Shown: one piece after another, positions 53,934 through 64,000 of the stretch
How the letters are laid out: each line of letters begins with the position of its first letter
Position numbering within the stretch: position 1 is the first letter of the stretch
Source: Cystobasidiopsis lactophilus
Lineage: Eukaryota; Basidiomycota; Agaricostilbomycetes; Agaricostilbales; Chionosphaeraceae
DNA length: 64,000 bases
Direction of reading: 5' to 3'
NCBI GenBank assembly: GCA_001599975.1
Contig: BCIO01000004.1
Coordinates: 2,887,328 to 2,951,327 of the forward strand
Position numbers and translations under genes: made by a program
The notes under the pieces: generated by a model
What the model saw: only the letters and a program-made list of their open reading frames with translations
What the model was told of the DNA's origin: nothing
The model's database searches: none

Positions 53934-54441
53934 TCAGAGCTTGTCCCCAGCCTTCTCCGTCGTCTTGTATTTGTTCAAGCCATCGTCGACGTCGAGTAGT
54001 CTCGTATCGTAAAATTGATGCGAGGTCGGCGGCATGAGCTCCTTGCCGATGATGTTGCCCGCTTCATCCCTCGCCAACGTGGATGGCCAGATTGACCACT
54101 TTGATTCCCTCGAGTTGAACGTCCCCATTGGCGAGCCGCATCCGCCTGCACATCGCAGCTTGGTCTTCCATGGCTTCTCGGGCAGCGTGTATTTCCGGAC
54201 GGCTCCGTCGAAGTCATCAAACTGGACCGCTTGCTCTTTCCAGTGTGCTGGAGCTCGGGCGATCAGAGCGGAAACTAAGGAGGCTGAGACGAGAAGGGCG
54301 CTCACTTGTCCAGATGAAGGGCGCGCCATTGAACTTTTGGCATGAGGTGCAGTGGCAAAAGGCCGACATGAGCAGCATCTCATTTGCTGCATTGAGCTTG
54401 AATTTGGCATGGCCACAGACGCAACTGCCTTTTAGGAGCAT
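53934..54441 (-). CDS. GFA/CENP-V-type zinc protein (glutathione-dependent formaldehyde-activating family)
   Basis: The ATG at 54439-54441 gives MLLKGSCVCGHAKFKLNAAN, EMLLMSAFCHCTSCQKFNGA. An intron leads to EQAVQFDDFDGAVRKYTLPE, LRCAGGCGSPMGTFNSRESK and a C-terminal segment ending EKAGDKL. The CxC, CHCxxC and CxxCG cysteines are the zinc ligands of this Mss4-like fold. Bacterial Gfa was linked to S-hydroxymethylglutathione formation, but most fungal members have no proven reaction. TTTGCCACC in sense lies about 45 nt upstream of the ATG. It is followed on the same strand by a metallo-beta-lactamase gene 120 bp away. Confidence 0.85.
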
Positions 54442-54485
54442 TCTGAGGGTGATTGATGGCTTCCGAAAGCCAGTCGGCTGGATTC

Positions 54486-54494
54486 GGTGGCAAA
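54486..54494 (-). promoter_or_regulatory. TTTGCCACC motif before the GFA gene
   Basis: An exact 9-mer in sense orientation, about 45 nt upstream of the ATG and inside the short interval after the metallo-beta-lactamase gene. Confidence 0.35.
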
Positions 54495-54561
54495 GTCATC
54501 TCGGCTTTCGGGTGTGGTGCACCTTAACACAAACTTTGTATTTACAGCCCTCTGGTATCCG

Positions 54562-55902
54562 TTACTCGAAGAACTTTTTCTCTCCCAAGAACTGGTGGAC
54601 GGTTTCGTAGTCGTGGCCATAAACGATCCTGGGAACTGCCTTCAGCCGGGCACAGTAACGACAAGAGTAAAGCCCACCTGGCGTTGGTGGCGCGATGCAA
54701 GCGCATAAGCTTCTGCGTGGATTGGAACCACGCTTCGTTGTCCTTCATCAGCCATCCTTGCGGCACTCCATCTTCGAAGTTCTCCTTGCAAGGGAAGTGG
54801 TCGGTGGTGAAGATGAAAGAACCATCCTGGGGCAGGTTGACCTGCATGGCCATCAGACCGGGTGAGTGGCCAGGGCAGAGATGCAAAGTGATGCCGCTGC
54901 GGAAAGCCAGGGTCTGAGACGAAATCTGGGGCATGAAAAAGGCAGGCCAACCTGAAGAGATCGATGGTCTCCCCGAAAACCGGCTTCCAGTTAGCGTTCT
55001 GTCACTTGATCGCTCAATCCTCGTCGCCAAACAGCTAGACGAAGAAATCACCAAGTCCAAGTAGTACTCCTAAAGTTGACATGAGGTGGCTGTGTCTAAA
55101 AGGATTGTAAAAAGCTTACCATGTAGCTCGGGTCGAAACCAGACGCAATGCCCCAAAAGGCATGCTTGAGCTCCTTTTCGTGGATCCAAATCTTGACATC
55201 CTTGCGATCCTTGAAAAAGACCAAGCCGCCCAGATGGTCCACTAAACCCAAGTTCAGCGGCACCAATCAAGGAAAGCGGAACAGCACGGACTGTGACCGT
55301 GGCCGGCGATGATGTGCTTGACATCCTTGATATCGTGTCCAGTCTTGGCGATAGCAGCCGGAAGTTCGTTGGCAGGATCATGGTCGACGCGACAGAAGAC
55401 ATCAGCTGCAGCGCCCCAGTATTTCGAATAATCCTCGGCGCTGCTTCAGGTTCAGCTAAGCAGGGATGATGGCACACAAAGACTTACCCGCCGTCTCCTT
55501 TGCCAGAGCCTAAGCAAGGGCATCGCGTTGAGCGTCTCGGTCGAACACCTTCTTGAACAAGCCTACGTACCGCACTCGTATAGAATGAGACCTTCTTCAG
55601 GGTGCTCGATCAACACGCTGTACATAATGTACTGAGCTGGGGAGGTCAGTTTATCCTGGCGGTTTTCGGGGAGAGCGATCCACCTTTCGGTTGGGATGCT
55701 CTGGCCTGGGGTTGTGCCTGGAGGCCGTGTTCTTGCCTCGTAAGTTCCATCCTTCGTCTCCAGTCAAGGTTCCCAGATCCAGGATCCAGATCTTAAGACC
55801 GGCAGGAGCTTCGTTCAAGAGGGCAGTCTTGATCAGAGCGGGTTGCGTGGGCCTCTTCTTGTCATCGACGAGGCTAGAAGTGGCTACTTGTCCAAACGAC
55901 AT
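54562..55902 (-). CDS. Metallo-beta-lactamase fold hydrolase (lactonase-like)
   Basis: The ATG at 55900-55902 gives MSFGQVATSSLVDDKKRPTQ, PALIKTALLNEAPAGLKIWI, LDLGTLTGDEG. Then come YIMYSVLIEHPEEGLILYEC and ELPAAIAKTGHDIKDVKHII. An intron with a GTCCGT donor reconstitutes AGHGHMDHLGGLVFF, the HxHxDH zinc motif. IWIHEKELKHAFWGI, LHLCPGHSPGLMAMQVNL and FTTDHFPCKENFEDGVPQGW supply the later His and Asp ligands. The end is RIVYGHDYETVHQFL with a TAA at 54562-54564. Order and spacing match fungal AHL-lactonase-like (AiiA/AttM) members of the superfamily. A role in lactone or quorum-signal breakdown is possible but unproven. Confidence 0.85.
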
Positions 55903-56338
55903 GGTGCTGGTGCGGGTCCAAATCGAAGGCAAGCCGAGAGATCAATCGCTGGCAGAGAGCAGTGGCAGGCGGGGCGCCGGCTGGCTAGCCGCCACCATTT
56001 GCAACGAGGGGATTATCCATGGGGCTAACAAAGGTGACCAGCAATGAAGAGTTCGCGAAGGCAACCAAGCATCGATGCAAGGATTGCTCGCTGGAAGCTG
56101 AAGACGAACGACGCTCTCTCGCTCTCGCTCGCTCTCGCGCTCGCTCGCTCTCGCGCTGGAAAGTTTATCCGGCTGGCATGTGAAATGGGCTATGGCAATC
56201 TTGAAGCCTTGTGTGATGGCTGACTTGGCAAACAGCGCCATGATAATCAAGACAAGGAATGGTACATTGCAACGGGAGAAGGGGATCACATGAAGCTAGA
56301 CTTGCAGGGCAAATGCGCAAGCGATGGCCACAGTGCCT
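55903..56338. other. Intergenic region with a CT/CG microsatellite
   Basis: 436 bp lie between the lactamase start and the CsbD-like gene end (both minus strand). It contains a purine/pyrimidine-biased microsatellite (separate entry). No coding frame is supported. Confidence 0.45.
56114..56157 (+). repeat. CTCTCG/CTCG microsatellite
   Basis: An imperfect run of CTCTCG, CTCG and CGCTCG units covers about 44 bp in the upstream region of the lactamase-like gene. Likely slippage-prone; no coding role seen. Confidence 0.8.
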
Positions 56339-57057
56339 TTAGGAGAAGCCCAAGACGTTCTGACGAAGCTGTGGTAATGCTGTCAGTGGGCGCAAGGAAG
56401 TTCCATGGGCAATAGGCTTACTTCGCCTTGGTTCTCTTGGCGGCGACCTGATGAGAGGGGACCACCTGAGCTATTGCGCTCGCACAACATCAGATTGCAA
56501 ATACCCACCAGAAGCCTCTTGTGAAGTGTCTCCAGTCACAATGCCGACTCCTTTATTGACAGCACCTTCGACGCGATCACCAGCCTGTCAAACTGATGTC
56601 AGAGAGCTAGAAGGAATGGGCGCGGCCAGCTTACACCGTGAGCCTGCTGCTTCAGCTTGGCAGCCTCTATTTCGATTTGGCCAGATTGGTGCTTGGCTGA
56701 AGGGCAGATGTCAGAAGAGCAAGCGATGCAGATTGAGGCCGACTCACTCTCGCCACCTGGGATATGCAGAGCCTTTTCAACGCTTCCCAATGCCTTGTTG
56801 AACTCGCCATGGACTCGACTGGGATTGGTAAAGTCGTTCACAGAAGGCAGAGCGTCGACGCGGCGGTTCATGTCGGCAGCCTGCGCACAGAGCGGTTCAG
56901 CGCCCTTCGTTTTGGCCTTGAGGTGATTGAGGCTCACACCGCTCTCGACTTCACCATGAGCGTGCTGATGGTGTCCAGAATCAAGGCCGACGTGGGTCTT
57001 CAGGGAGCCGACTGCCTCGTCAACTTTGCCGGAGATCTTGGAAGGTTCAGACGACAT
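56339..57057 (-). CDS. CsbD-like general stress protein
   Basis: The ATG at 57055-57057 gives MSSEPSKISGKVDEAVGSLK, THVGLDSGHHQHAHGEVESG. The middle has NDFTNPSRVHGEFNKALGSV, EKALHIPGGE and, after introns, GQIEIEAAKLKQQAHG, AGDRVEGAVNKGVGIVTGDT, SQEASGRRQENQGE, ending LRQNVLGFS with a TAA at 56339-56341. The repeated pattern K-x-x-G-x-V/A-x-G and the hydrophilic, Gly/Lys/Glu-rich make-up are typical of CsbD-like proteins, induced by stress and stationary phase in bacteria and fungi. Biochemical role unknown. Confidence 0.7.
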
Positions 57058-57311
57058 TGTATTCGATGTGTGGATGAGCTTTTGCAAGGTGGATGTTGTG
57101 GAAAGAGATGCAAGAGACGCTTCTTGTACTCGGGGAATGGAGTGACGTCGACGCTCGCCGTCGACAAAGGGCAGAAGACATGACGAAATGGAGCCTGTCC
57201 AATTCTTCTTCAGGTCGTACCTCGCACACGGATGCCCCGTTTTGCGAAGGCGTTGTGAATAGCTGTGTAGAAGTGCGTGAGAGGGCGCAGCGGCGAGCCT
57301 TGGAATGAAAA

Positions 57312-60300
57312 TCACCGACCTTTTTTCTCGGCGGCAGCGGCCTCGGTGTTCTGCCTTTGCTCGGATTGAAGAACCAGCTGCTTCAGCTCTTGCTGTTCTA
57401 GGCGACTCTGCTCTTGCTGAGTTTTAGTGTGCAAAGCAATGGCTGAGTCGATGGGGATCTCCATTTGCCGCGCCTGAAGAGTCTCAATCAGACAGGGCCA
57501 CCTTGCAAAAGCAGCAATTCGAGCGGCGCACCTGAGCCTTCTGGCCCTTCCTCGTCAAAAGGGTGAACATCATGTGGTCCGAGCTGGCGGATTCGATAGG
57601 TTCCGGAACGACCGAGGACTTGTCCTTGCGCAGGAAGGGCACACCGACACCGCTCAGGGCGCTCTTGCTAGCTTGGGCACGAGGATTGGGGTCGGACATG
57701 AGCTTGGCAAGCTCTCTGGCGAATTCGTCTTCTTCCTCGGTGGTTAGGCCGGCCTTCTTAGGTGACTCGACGGTGATAGCCTCGTCCTCATCGTCCTCTT
57801 CTTCCTCGTCGTCAGCGCTGGACGAGCCCTATTTGTTCACCATACTAAGTAAGCTACCCATCGAATCGCACAAAGAGAGCGGCTGCAAACCTCGTCGTCG
57901 TCGTCGTCGTCGCTGGCTTCGGATGACGACGACTCCTCTTCCGCATCAGATTCGAGGTCGAAGGGTCGCACTGCTGGGTCTTCGATACGTTCCTCTTCTT
58001 CTTCGACCGGTAGCTCTGAGTTGGCTGGCAACATTCATGAGCCACTTGCAGCCTAGAGTTGGCAAAGAACGAGCATACCGCTTTGCATCGAGTTCGCAGC
58101 CAGCATAGCGTCCACTGCCTCAGCCGCCTCTTCAAAGCTCTTCGGTAAGACCAGTTTAGGGCGCAAGGTCTCAAGAGTGTCAGCAAGCATGAACTCGACA
58201 TCCATCGGCGGTGCTCGCTTGCAGTGGATGTAAAGCTGCACTCGGTTTCTTTAGTTTGACCTCCTTTGAAAACGTAGGACAAGCACCTACTTGGAAGAAG
58301 GTGAGGAAGTTGTCGAGCTTTTGGCGGTTGGGAGCTCGATCGAGGTAGGCGCCAGTGGCATCAAGCAAGACACAGATCAAGCGAACTCTGAACCAGTCAT
58401 CTGGGGCATCGATGGGCGACACAACGTCTGGCAAAGGCCTTCCATCGGCTGCGGATGTGTGTCTTTTTGAGATCTTGTTCGAGTGCCTGCTCAATGAACG
58501 CAAACCCACCATGGCCAAAAGTAGCCAGCAGCCACAGAGTGTCGAGAATGATCTTCGCCTCGACGGTCTGAAAGTTGTACAGTTCTCCGAGGTACTTGAC
58601 GGTGGCAATGCGTTGCTGGTTGAACTTGAAGTCGTTTTTCTGTGGGCAAGCGCTTGAGCTAGCTGCATGGTTCAGAGAAGGAGGACCGCCCCACCTCCAT
58701 GCCAAACCGTAGGTTCTCGAGCACTTGGTCGACCACGCCGATTGCAAACTCAGAGTGAAACTTGCTCAAGTCGTACAGGAGCAGAGCGAAGAGGTTGATC
58801 ACTCCGAACTTTGCCTTCCAAATCTTCGTGAAGCAGTTGTGCAAGGAGTGCTTCACGGCGGGGTCTTCCCAGTGCAACTTTCGAAGTAGCTTGAGCGCCT
58901 TATCGTAGTCGGATCTGGTGAGGACGTTGTAGACGACGTGGTGGATAAAGAGGTGGGTGGGTGAGCGCTGCTTGGGGGCCAGCACAGGCCGATCCGGTGG
59001 GTTGCACTATTCGTTGGCTAGCTTGAGAACAATTTGAAAGGGATAGTGCTTGCGAAACCAACGAACCTGGAAGTAGGCATTCTCAAGCATCATGACTTGC
59101 CTCGCGTCCAAGTTCTGGGCCGCTTTCTTTCGCAGCAATGTCTCCAGCTGTGTTTGATTTAAACGCACAGTCGATTTTTACTTGTATGGAGGAAGCACGC
59201 ACAAGCGAGGTAACCTTCTCTCTCGTCGGCTCATTCCTGAGGACGAACCGGCCGCAGTTCTCAAGCAAGACGGCCACGCTGTCAATGTTGTAGAGCGTGA
59301 GGTCGTCGATGAACACTTTGAACCAGTGCAATATGGAGTGAGGCGGAACCAGGTCGAACTTGGTCAGCTCGGAGATGAAGCGCAAAGTCTGTGTTGACCA
59401 CCCACTGATGAGCGATCGAAAGAGCAAGGAGGCAGGCACGCACTTTAGGGCGGACATCTCTTAGTTCGAGGTTCTTCCGCTTGGTCAGGTAGCGTAAGTC
59501 ATCTTCCAGCTGTGGCCGACGTTGCTACGAATCAGAATTCTTTCGCAAGTCTGATGAAGGAGAGAAGTCCGGCTCACCACTCCAATCAAGCCAGCCGCCA
59601 CATCCGGCATGTAAGGGTTGAGACTCGCGACCAGCCTCGAGTAGAACGGGAGCAAGTCCAGCCTGGCAGAAGGGACGCCAGCCAAGAACTGTCCGCCATG
59701 CAGGAACTAGATGAGTTGAGTGTTCCAACTAAAGGCAATCTTTGCACGGACCTTGATCAGTCTATTTCTTGCCGCTTTGGAATTGAGGAACGCAAACTCG
59801 ACCGCCGCCTTGTCGATCAAGGTGAGCGAGTTGAGCTCGGGCAGGCGGGCGAACAAGTCGGACAGCCGGGCCGCAGGCGCAGGCGGGAGAGGTTCGGAAG
59901 AGGCACTTTCGGCTTCGAGAGCTTCTCGGGCGGTATTTCTGTAGGTGGTGAAAAGAACGATGAAGCTCAGCGGGTCGCACTCAGCTCATGGGTGAACCTC
60001 CACCTACTCTGATGCCTTGGGAGCAGCCCTGTGCAATACCAGCAACTCAACAAGATGAGCTACATACATGTCACATCGAATGGAGAGGGCAACGCACTCC
60101 GCAGGTCCATTTCCAGCACCGGCGCTGTGGGAATGAGCCGATGAGATAGCTGACAAACAGCTGCAAGCAAGGATTCAACCCACCCTTCCTGTTTCTTGCC
60201 ATTACTAATAGCCCTGCAAGGTACGAAAGCGTCAGCTCGGCAGGCTTTGAGCTTTAGTACGATCCACTGACTCTGAGACTTTGCTAGCGTCGACTTCATT

Positions 60301-61756
60301 TCTGTGGATTGGAGAGCAAAAGTGGTGAGCAAACAGAGCAGCTGATGTATACGACCACCCACTCTGATGGGCTTATAGCTGGAGCACCAGTTCTGTGGGA
60401 CCGACGAGCAAAAAACAAATGAATTCAAGAGTCATGTGCAAAAGGCGAGGTCAAACCCACTCTGATGCTTTGTTTTCCGAACTAGAGGCAGATCTGTGCA
60501 TCACCCGAGTCCCGAAGCTGAGCATTACAGCCCAGCTGAAGGGTGAACGACCGGAAACGCACTGATCAACTTCCATCTCTCCGCCGTTCGCCTTCGGAGC
60601 AGCGCCCACGCCAGCCTTGACGGGACCAAGCAAAGAAGCAGGGACGACCTCGCCGAGCTCTTGGAGGCGGCAGTAAAAGTTGCGCTCCTCCTCGTCGGCC
60701 CACATGCTCTGCGGCCCGCCGACGGTGTCCAAGCCTTCGCCCGCCGGCACCGCGACCATCTGGCCGGTGCCCACGACGACGGTGGTGGAAGGCAACTCTG
60801 GCAGCTCCGGCTTGTCCAGACCCAGCAGCTCGGACAGGGACAAGACTCCGGCCCATTCCTTCTCCCACGACTTGACCAGCTTCTCGTACGCCTGGGCCCG
60901 GTCCTCGAAGATCTCGCCGGAGCGGATGTAGGCCTCGTGGTTGCGCTTGTCCTGCTCCAACAGGTGCAAGCGGTCCGAGACGGCTTTCTTGGATAAGGCG
61001 GCGTAGTAGGCCGAGAGCAGGGCGTGGAACTTTTGCTGGGTGGCCAGAGGGATGTAGTGCGGCTCGTCTGCGGGTGCCGAGGTGGACTCGGAGGGCGTGG
61101 GGGAGGTGGAAGGCGGGAGGTAGAGGGAGCCGAGGTTCTTGCAGAAGGACACGGGGATGGGGATCGAGGAGGCCAGGAAGTCTTTCTCCGTCGAGGCCTG
61201 TTCGACCCAATTGAGGATAATCTAAGGCTAGATAGTGGTAGCAAATTGGACGAACGAGTTCTTTGAGGACGGCATAAGTCGAGCCTTCGGGCGCCAAAGT
61301 GACAGCCTCCAACTCGCCGAGCAGCCTCAACAATCCTCGCTGCCTCGCCACCCGGCCGACCTCCTCCTTGTCGGTCTTGCCGTTTGGCAGTTTCAGCAAG
61401 GCCAACAAGCCAGCGATGAACGGCCTGGTGAAAGCCAAGGGAAAGCGGCCGTGCAAGGCGCCGAGGACGTCGAGGGCGTTGCCGAGCTCCTGGGTCGTCT
61501 TGCACCGCTGCACGCCCTCCAAAGCGGCCGACACGATCTCGTCCACGTACTTCTCCAGGCTCAGCGTGGCGCACTCCTTCACCAAAGCCTCGGCGGAGTC
61601 GGACTGGTGCACCGACGTCCTCAGCCGCTTGACGAAGGAGGTGTTCTTCTTGAGCGACGGGTCCCCATTGCTGCCCACTGCTGCTGCTAGGCTTGGGTCG
61701 CAAACTAACTGCCGCAGTCGACGCCGCCGAGCAGAGGCGTCATTGCCCGCGTCCAT
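57312..61756 (-). CDS. UPF2: UPF2/NMD2, nonsense-mediated mRNA decay factor
   Basis: UPF2 bridges UPF1 and UPF3 on mRNAs with premature stops. It starts MDAGNDASARRRRLRQLVCD, followed by the first MIF4G domain (KNTSFVKRLRTSVHQ, KYVDEIVSAALEGVQRCKTT, SFCKNLGSLYLPPSTSP). Later segments give the second and third MIF4G domains (SILHWFKVFIDDLTLYNIDS, LFIHHVVYNVLTRSDYDKAL, LYDLSKFHSEFAIGVVDQVL, VEAKIILDTLWLLATFGHGG). An acidic linker follows near 57780-58020. The C-terminal UPF1-binding region has GVPFLRKDKSSVVPE and FTLLTRKGQKAQ and ends in a helix NTEAAAAEKKGR, with a TGA at 57312-57314. Length of about 1,100 residues is normal. Many introns, some with poor consensus. Confidence 0.9.
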
Positions 61757-62453
61757 TCACTCGTGTTTTGCTCGTCCTCATCCAACCATCATCTTTGCTG
61801 CCTGATTTGCTTAATCCTGGCCTGTTCTGCGCTGAAATATGGATCTGACATGTTGTCCTGCTTGCTTTGACGTATGCGCAATTGACATCTCGCCCAGAAT
61901 GCCCCATCTCCAGAGAATGATTCATGCAAGAGCGCGAGCGGAAAGGGGCACCCGTGTCATGCCCATGCCTTATATCTGCGGGTCTTGAACTACATTCCTT
62001 GAAGATGTTGTTGGGTGCAAGTTGACATTCTGCCCGACCTCAAAGCTTTGGCATTTGGGGCGAGGAGCGCGAGCTGGAAACTTGGCTTCTGCTGTGCCCA
62101 CCACGTTTGGAGGCGAGCTCCGGTCTGAGGTGGGTTCTTGCTTCGTACCTGAGCCAATGTAAGGGCTGCAACGGCATGGCGTCCACAGACCTAGAGACGG
62201 CGCTCGATTGAGGACATTTGGCCTGGTCACTTTGACGAAGTTGCCAGTTGGTACAAGCCGCAAGGTGCGTTCTACCTCTCATCGCTAGCCGTCTTGAACG
62301 GCTCGAAAGTGAAGGAGATTTGCACAGGTATCAAGCTAGCTCCTTTTCAACGAGATCTGGCGTGGATATCTTTCGACTATCAACCATCTGGGATCGGACT
62401 TGGTGCGTTTTGCTGCCTTTGCCTTAGCCATTTTGCACCCATCGAAGGCTTAC
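61757..62453. promoter_or_regulatory. Divergent promoter region
   Basis: 697 bp lie between UPF2 and the right-edge gene. Upstream exons of the right-edge gene may lie toward 62300-62450. No repeat, RNA gene or other coding frame is convincing. Confidence 0.35.
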
Positions 62454-64000
62454 ATGAGGAGCCTGATGCACAGCTTTGAGGCCATTAAACCAGTAGCTTC
62501 GATCATCATTCGGCAAGGGGAGATCACCACCACCACCACCCACCACGGAGCTGTGAAGCCCTGGAAACGTAGTCGGTCAATAAAGCAGAAAGGTGAGCTC
62601 AATGCACCTCTTGTAGCCTGATATGCGGCTAACTTCTCGCGGTTTGGACTCACAGTTGCATTGCCCGTCTCTCGAAAGACCTGTCAAAAGATCTCTTGAG
62701 GCCTGGTGAGACAGCGCTCCTTCCTCTTAGCCATTTCTCTGGCTAATTGAGGGTCTGAATGCTCACAGATAATCCTGCCCGAGCCATGCCAAAGCTCAGG
62801 AGCGACGACTCGTCCGTTCCGGTGGCAGGTGGGTGGTGACTTGACCTTACTCGGCCCTCGAGTTTGACTTAGGCTTATGCCCACAGATCTCACTGCCCAA
62901 CTCATGTTACCTGTTCAACCTGCCCGACAATTTGCCGGGTTGACCAACAAAGAGGAACCGAGCATGGTCGGTGGTGGGTTCTGCTTTTACCTCACTTGCT
63001 TTGCTTTCGCAAGTTTTGAACGCTTCATTGACCACAGACTTACCGCTTGTCATTATCAAACGATCCGCCATTGAAGATCCACCGGTCGCTGCTCAGAACT
63101 TGGAGGACGAAGGATCAGGTGGGTTCGATGCTCCCTTACTCCATTCGGAGTGCGGTCCTGAAATCATCCTCCACAGTACTGCCCGACAGTAATGCATCAC
63201 GACTTGACAAGGGACCGTCCCGAGTTCCCAGCGTGAAAGGCGCAGGCAGCTTGCCGAAGCCCATCATCCGCAAAGACACGCCAGCTTCTGGCTTGCCCCG
63301 CCGCCGCGTGGTTCACTTTGCAGACGCCGACCAAGACGTTGGTTCGCCAAGCCCTTTGATCTCTGCCAAATCTGAAGAGGGCGCTCTCACTTCGTCTGCC
63401 GTCGAGGACGACCCGGTGGCTTCGATCGCCAAACGCGCTTCCACCCTTTCTTCTGTCGACATGCCTGCCCAGAAAGGCCATCCAAACGACTCCAAATCGT
63501 TCAAAGACCTTCCCTCTGGGCCCTCGTCCCTCTTGAAGCACGACGCCTCCAGCGGCCCGATTCGGCCTGTGAAGACTTTTCGCCAGCCTCGACCATTTGG
63601 CGCTTCGCCTTTCCGAAACCCTTCCAAGCCCTTCGCTCCTCCTTCTCCCAGCGATGACATCGCGCTTCCTCTCCTGCCTGGCGCGATCAATAACCGACCT
63701 TCAGATCGCCGAGTGTCAGGCAGCAACAAGCGCACCATCTTACACCCTCTCTCGATGGTCGAAGTGGAAGAGGACTACACCAGCTTGTTCGACAGCACCT
63801 TCATGGATGCACTGGAGAAGAGTCGGAAAGTCAAGAGGGCCGTCTTCCTGCCCTTCTCTTCCGCTGCCGCTTCCGCAACTTCGCCATCTGCCATTGGAGG
63901 AGCGGTCAAAGAAGATGAAGAGGGCCGGTTTGAAAATGCTCCGACTGATGGCAAAGTTGCTGTCGAAGGCCTGGGCCTGGGTGTTCGCTCGCCGGCTGAG
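62454..64000 (+). CDS. N-terminal part of an unknown Ser/Pro-rich protein (cut by window edge)
   Basis: A working model starts at the ATG at 62454 (MRSLMHSFEAIKP). It splices through short exons to SVNKAES, CIARLSKDLSKDLLRPD, NPARAMPKLRSDDSSVPVAD, LTAQLMLPVQPARQFAGLTN and VLNASLTTDLPLVIIKRSAI. From about 63190 a long exon, open to the right edge, reads DKGPSRVPSVKGAGSLPKPI, GLPRRRVVHFADADQ, SSVDMPAQKGHP and SDRRVSGSNKRTILHPLSMV. The sequence is disordered with phosphorylation-like Ser-Pro sites; VHFAD resembles a PP1-docking RVxF-like motif (RRRVVHFAD), which is inference. No domain is visible before the window ends. Confidence 0.5.

Noticed and set aside
56114-56157. CTCTCG run as a possible CRISPR-like or regulatory array
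   Set aside because: It is a simple microsatellite without spacers.
60525-61703. Second long minus-strand frame overlapping UPF2, Arg/Ser-rich
   Set aside because: It is a frame shadow of the UPF2 MIF4G region, which matches the family in the other frame.
1-64000. Transposons, LTR elements, viral remnants, CRISPR arrays, rRNA genes
   Set aside because: I saw no transposase, reverse transcriptase, capsid-like or integrase motifs, no long terminal or inverted repeats, and no repeat-spacer arrays.

Overview
The window looks like nuclear DNA of a basidiomycete fungus. Genes are dense (about 31 supported protein genes in 64 kb). Most are cut by many short GT-AG introns of about 35-70 nt with CTGAY/CTRAY-like branch sites. 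Overall GC looks like the mid-50s percent. The gene set is fungal: Medusa-type developmental regulator, HSF-type factor, fungal G-alpha, RAD7, MED27, UPF2 and UFD1. A Pucciniomycotina-like yeast or smut relative is my guess and is not proven. I saw no transposon, viral element, CRISPR array, rRNA or clear tRNA.

Layout. 1-5.2 kb: tail of an unknown gene, two unknown acidic/coiled-coil genes on the minus strand, then UFD1. 5.4-8.2 kb: a PHD/zinc-knuckle/extended-PHD protein. 8.5-12.3 kb: phosphoglycerate kinase and an EI24-like membrane protein. 12.7-17.7 kb: an unknown conserved-looking protein, a decayed BTB-like locus and a tandem pair of kinase-like genes. 18-23.7 kb (minus): RAD7, a ubiquitin-conjugating E2 and a GT47 exostosin-type glycosyltransferase. 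24.8-32.6 kb: G-alpha with 16 exons, an unknown Cys-tailed protein, a JmjC/cupin protein, MED27 and a secreted GDSL esterase. 33.5-42.9 kb: HSF-type and Medusa-type regulators head to head over 1.8 kb, and an unknown serine-rich protein. 43.1-48.3 kb: an FKBP-glutaredoxin-transmembrane fusion, an EthD protein and an unknown proline-tailed protein. 48.6-57 kb: endosomal Na+/H+ exchanger, nucleoside hydrolase, small coiled-coil protein, GFA protein, metallo-beta-lactamase and a CsbD-like stress protein. 57.3-64 kb: UPF2 and the start of an unknown gene running off the right edge.

Functional threads. Several genes serve protein quality control and ubiquitin pathways (UFD1, E2, RAD7, FKBP). Others serve transcription and chromatin (PZP protein, MED27, HSF, Medusa), signalling (G-alpha) and RNA surveillance (UPF2). 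They are not an operon. Genes sit as divergent or tightly convergent neighbours.

The most unusual observations are: (1) an apparent single protein joining an ER-type FKBP, a CPHC glutaredoxin and a C-terminal membrane anchor; (2) recurrent intronic inverted repeats whose 3' arm is the branch-site sequence, with compensatory changes; (3) a strongly over-represented 9-mer, TTTGCCACC, in sense orientation upstream of several genes (its complement GGTGGCAAA matches the ascomycete PACE/Rpn4 site); and (4) three separate 13-nt micro-exons in one G-alpha gene. Exon boundaries were assigned by eye from splice sites, frame and protein-family fit, so individual junctions may be wrong.
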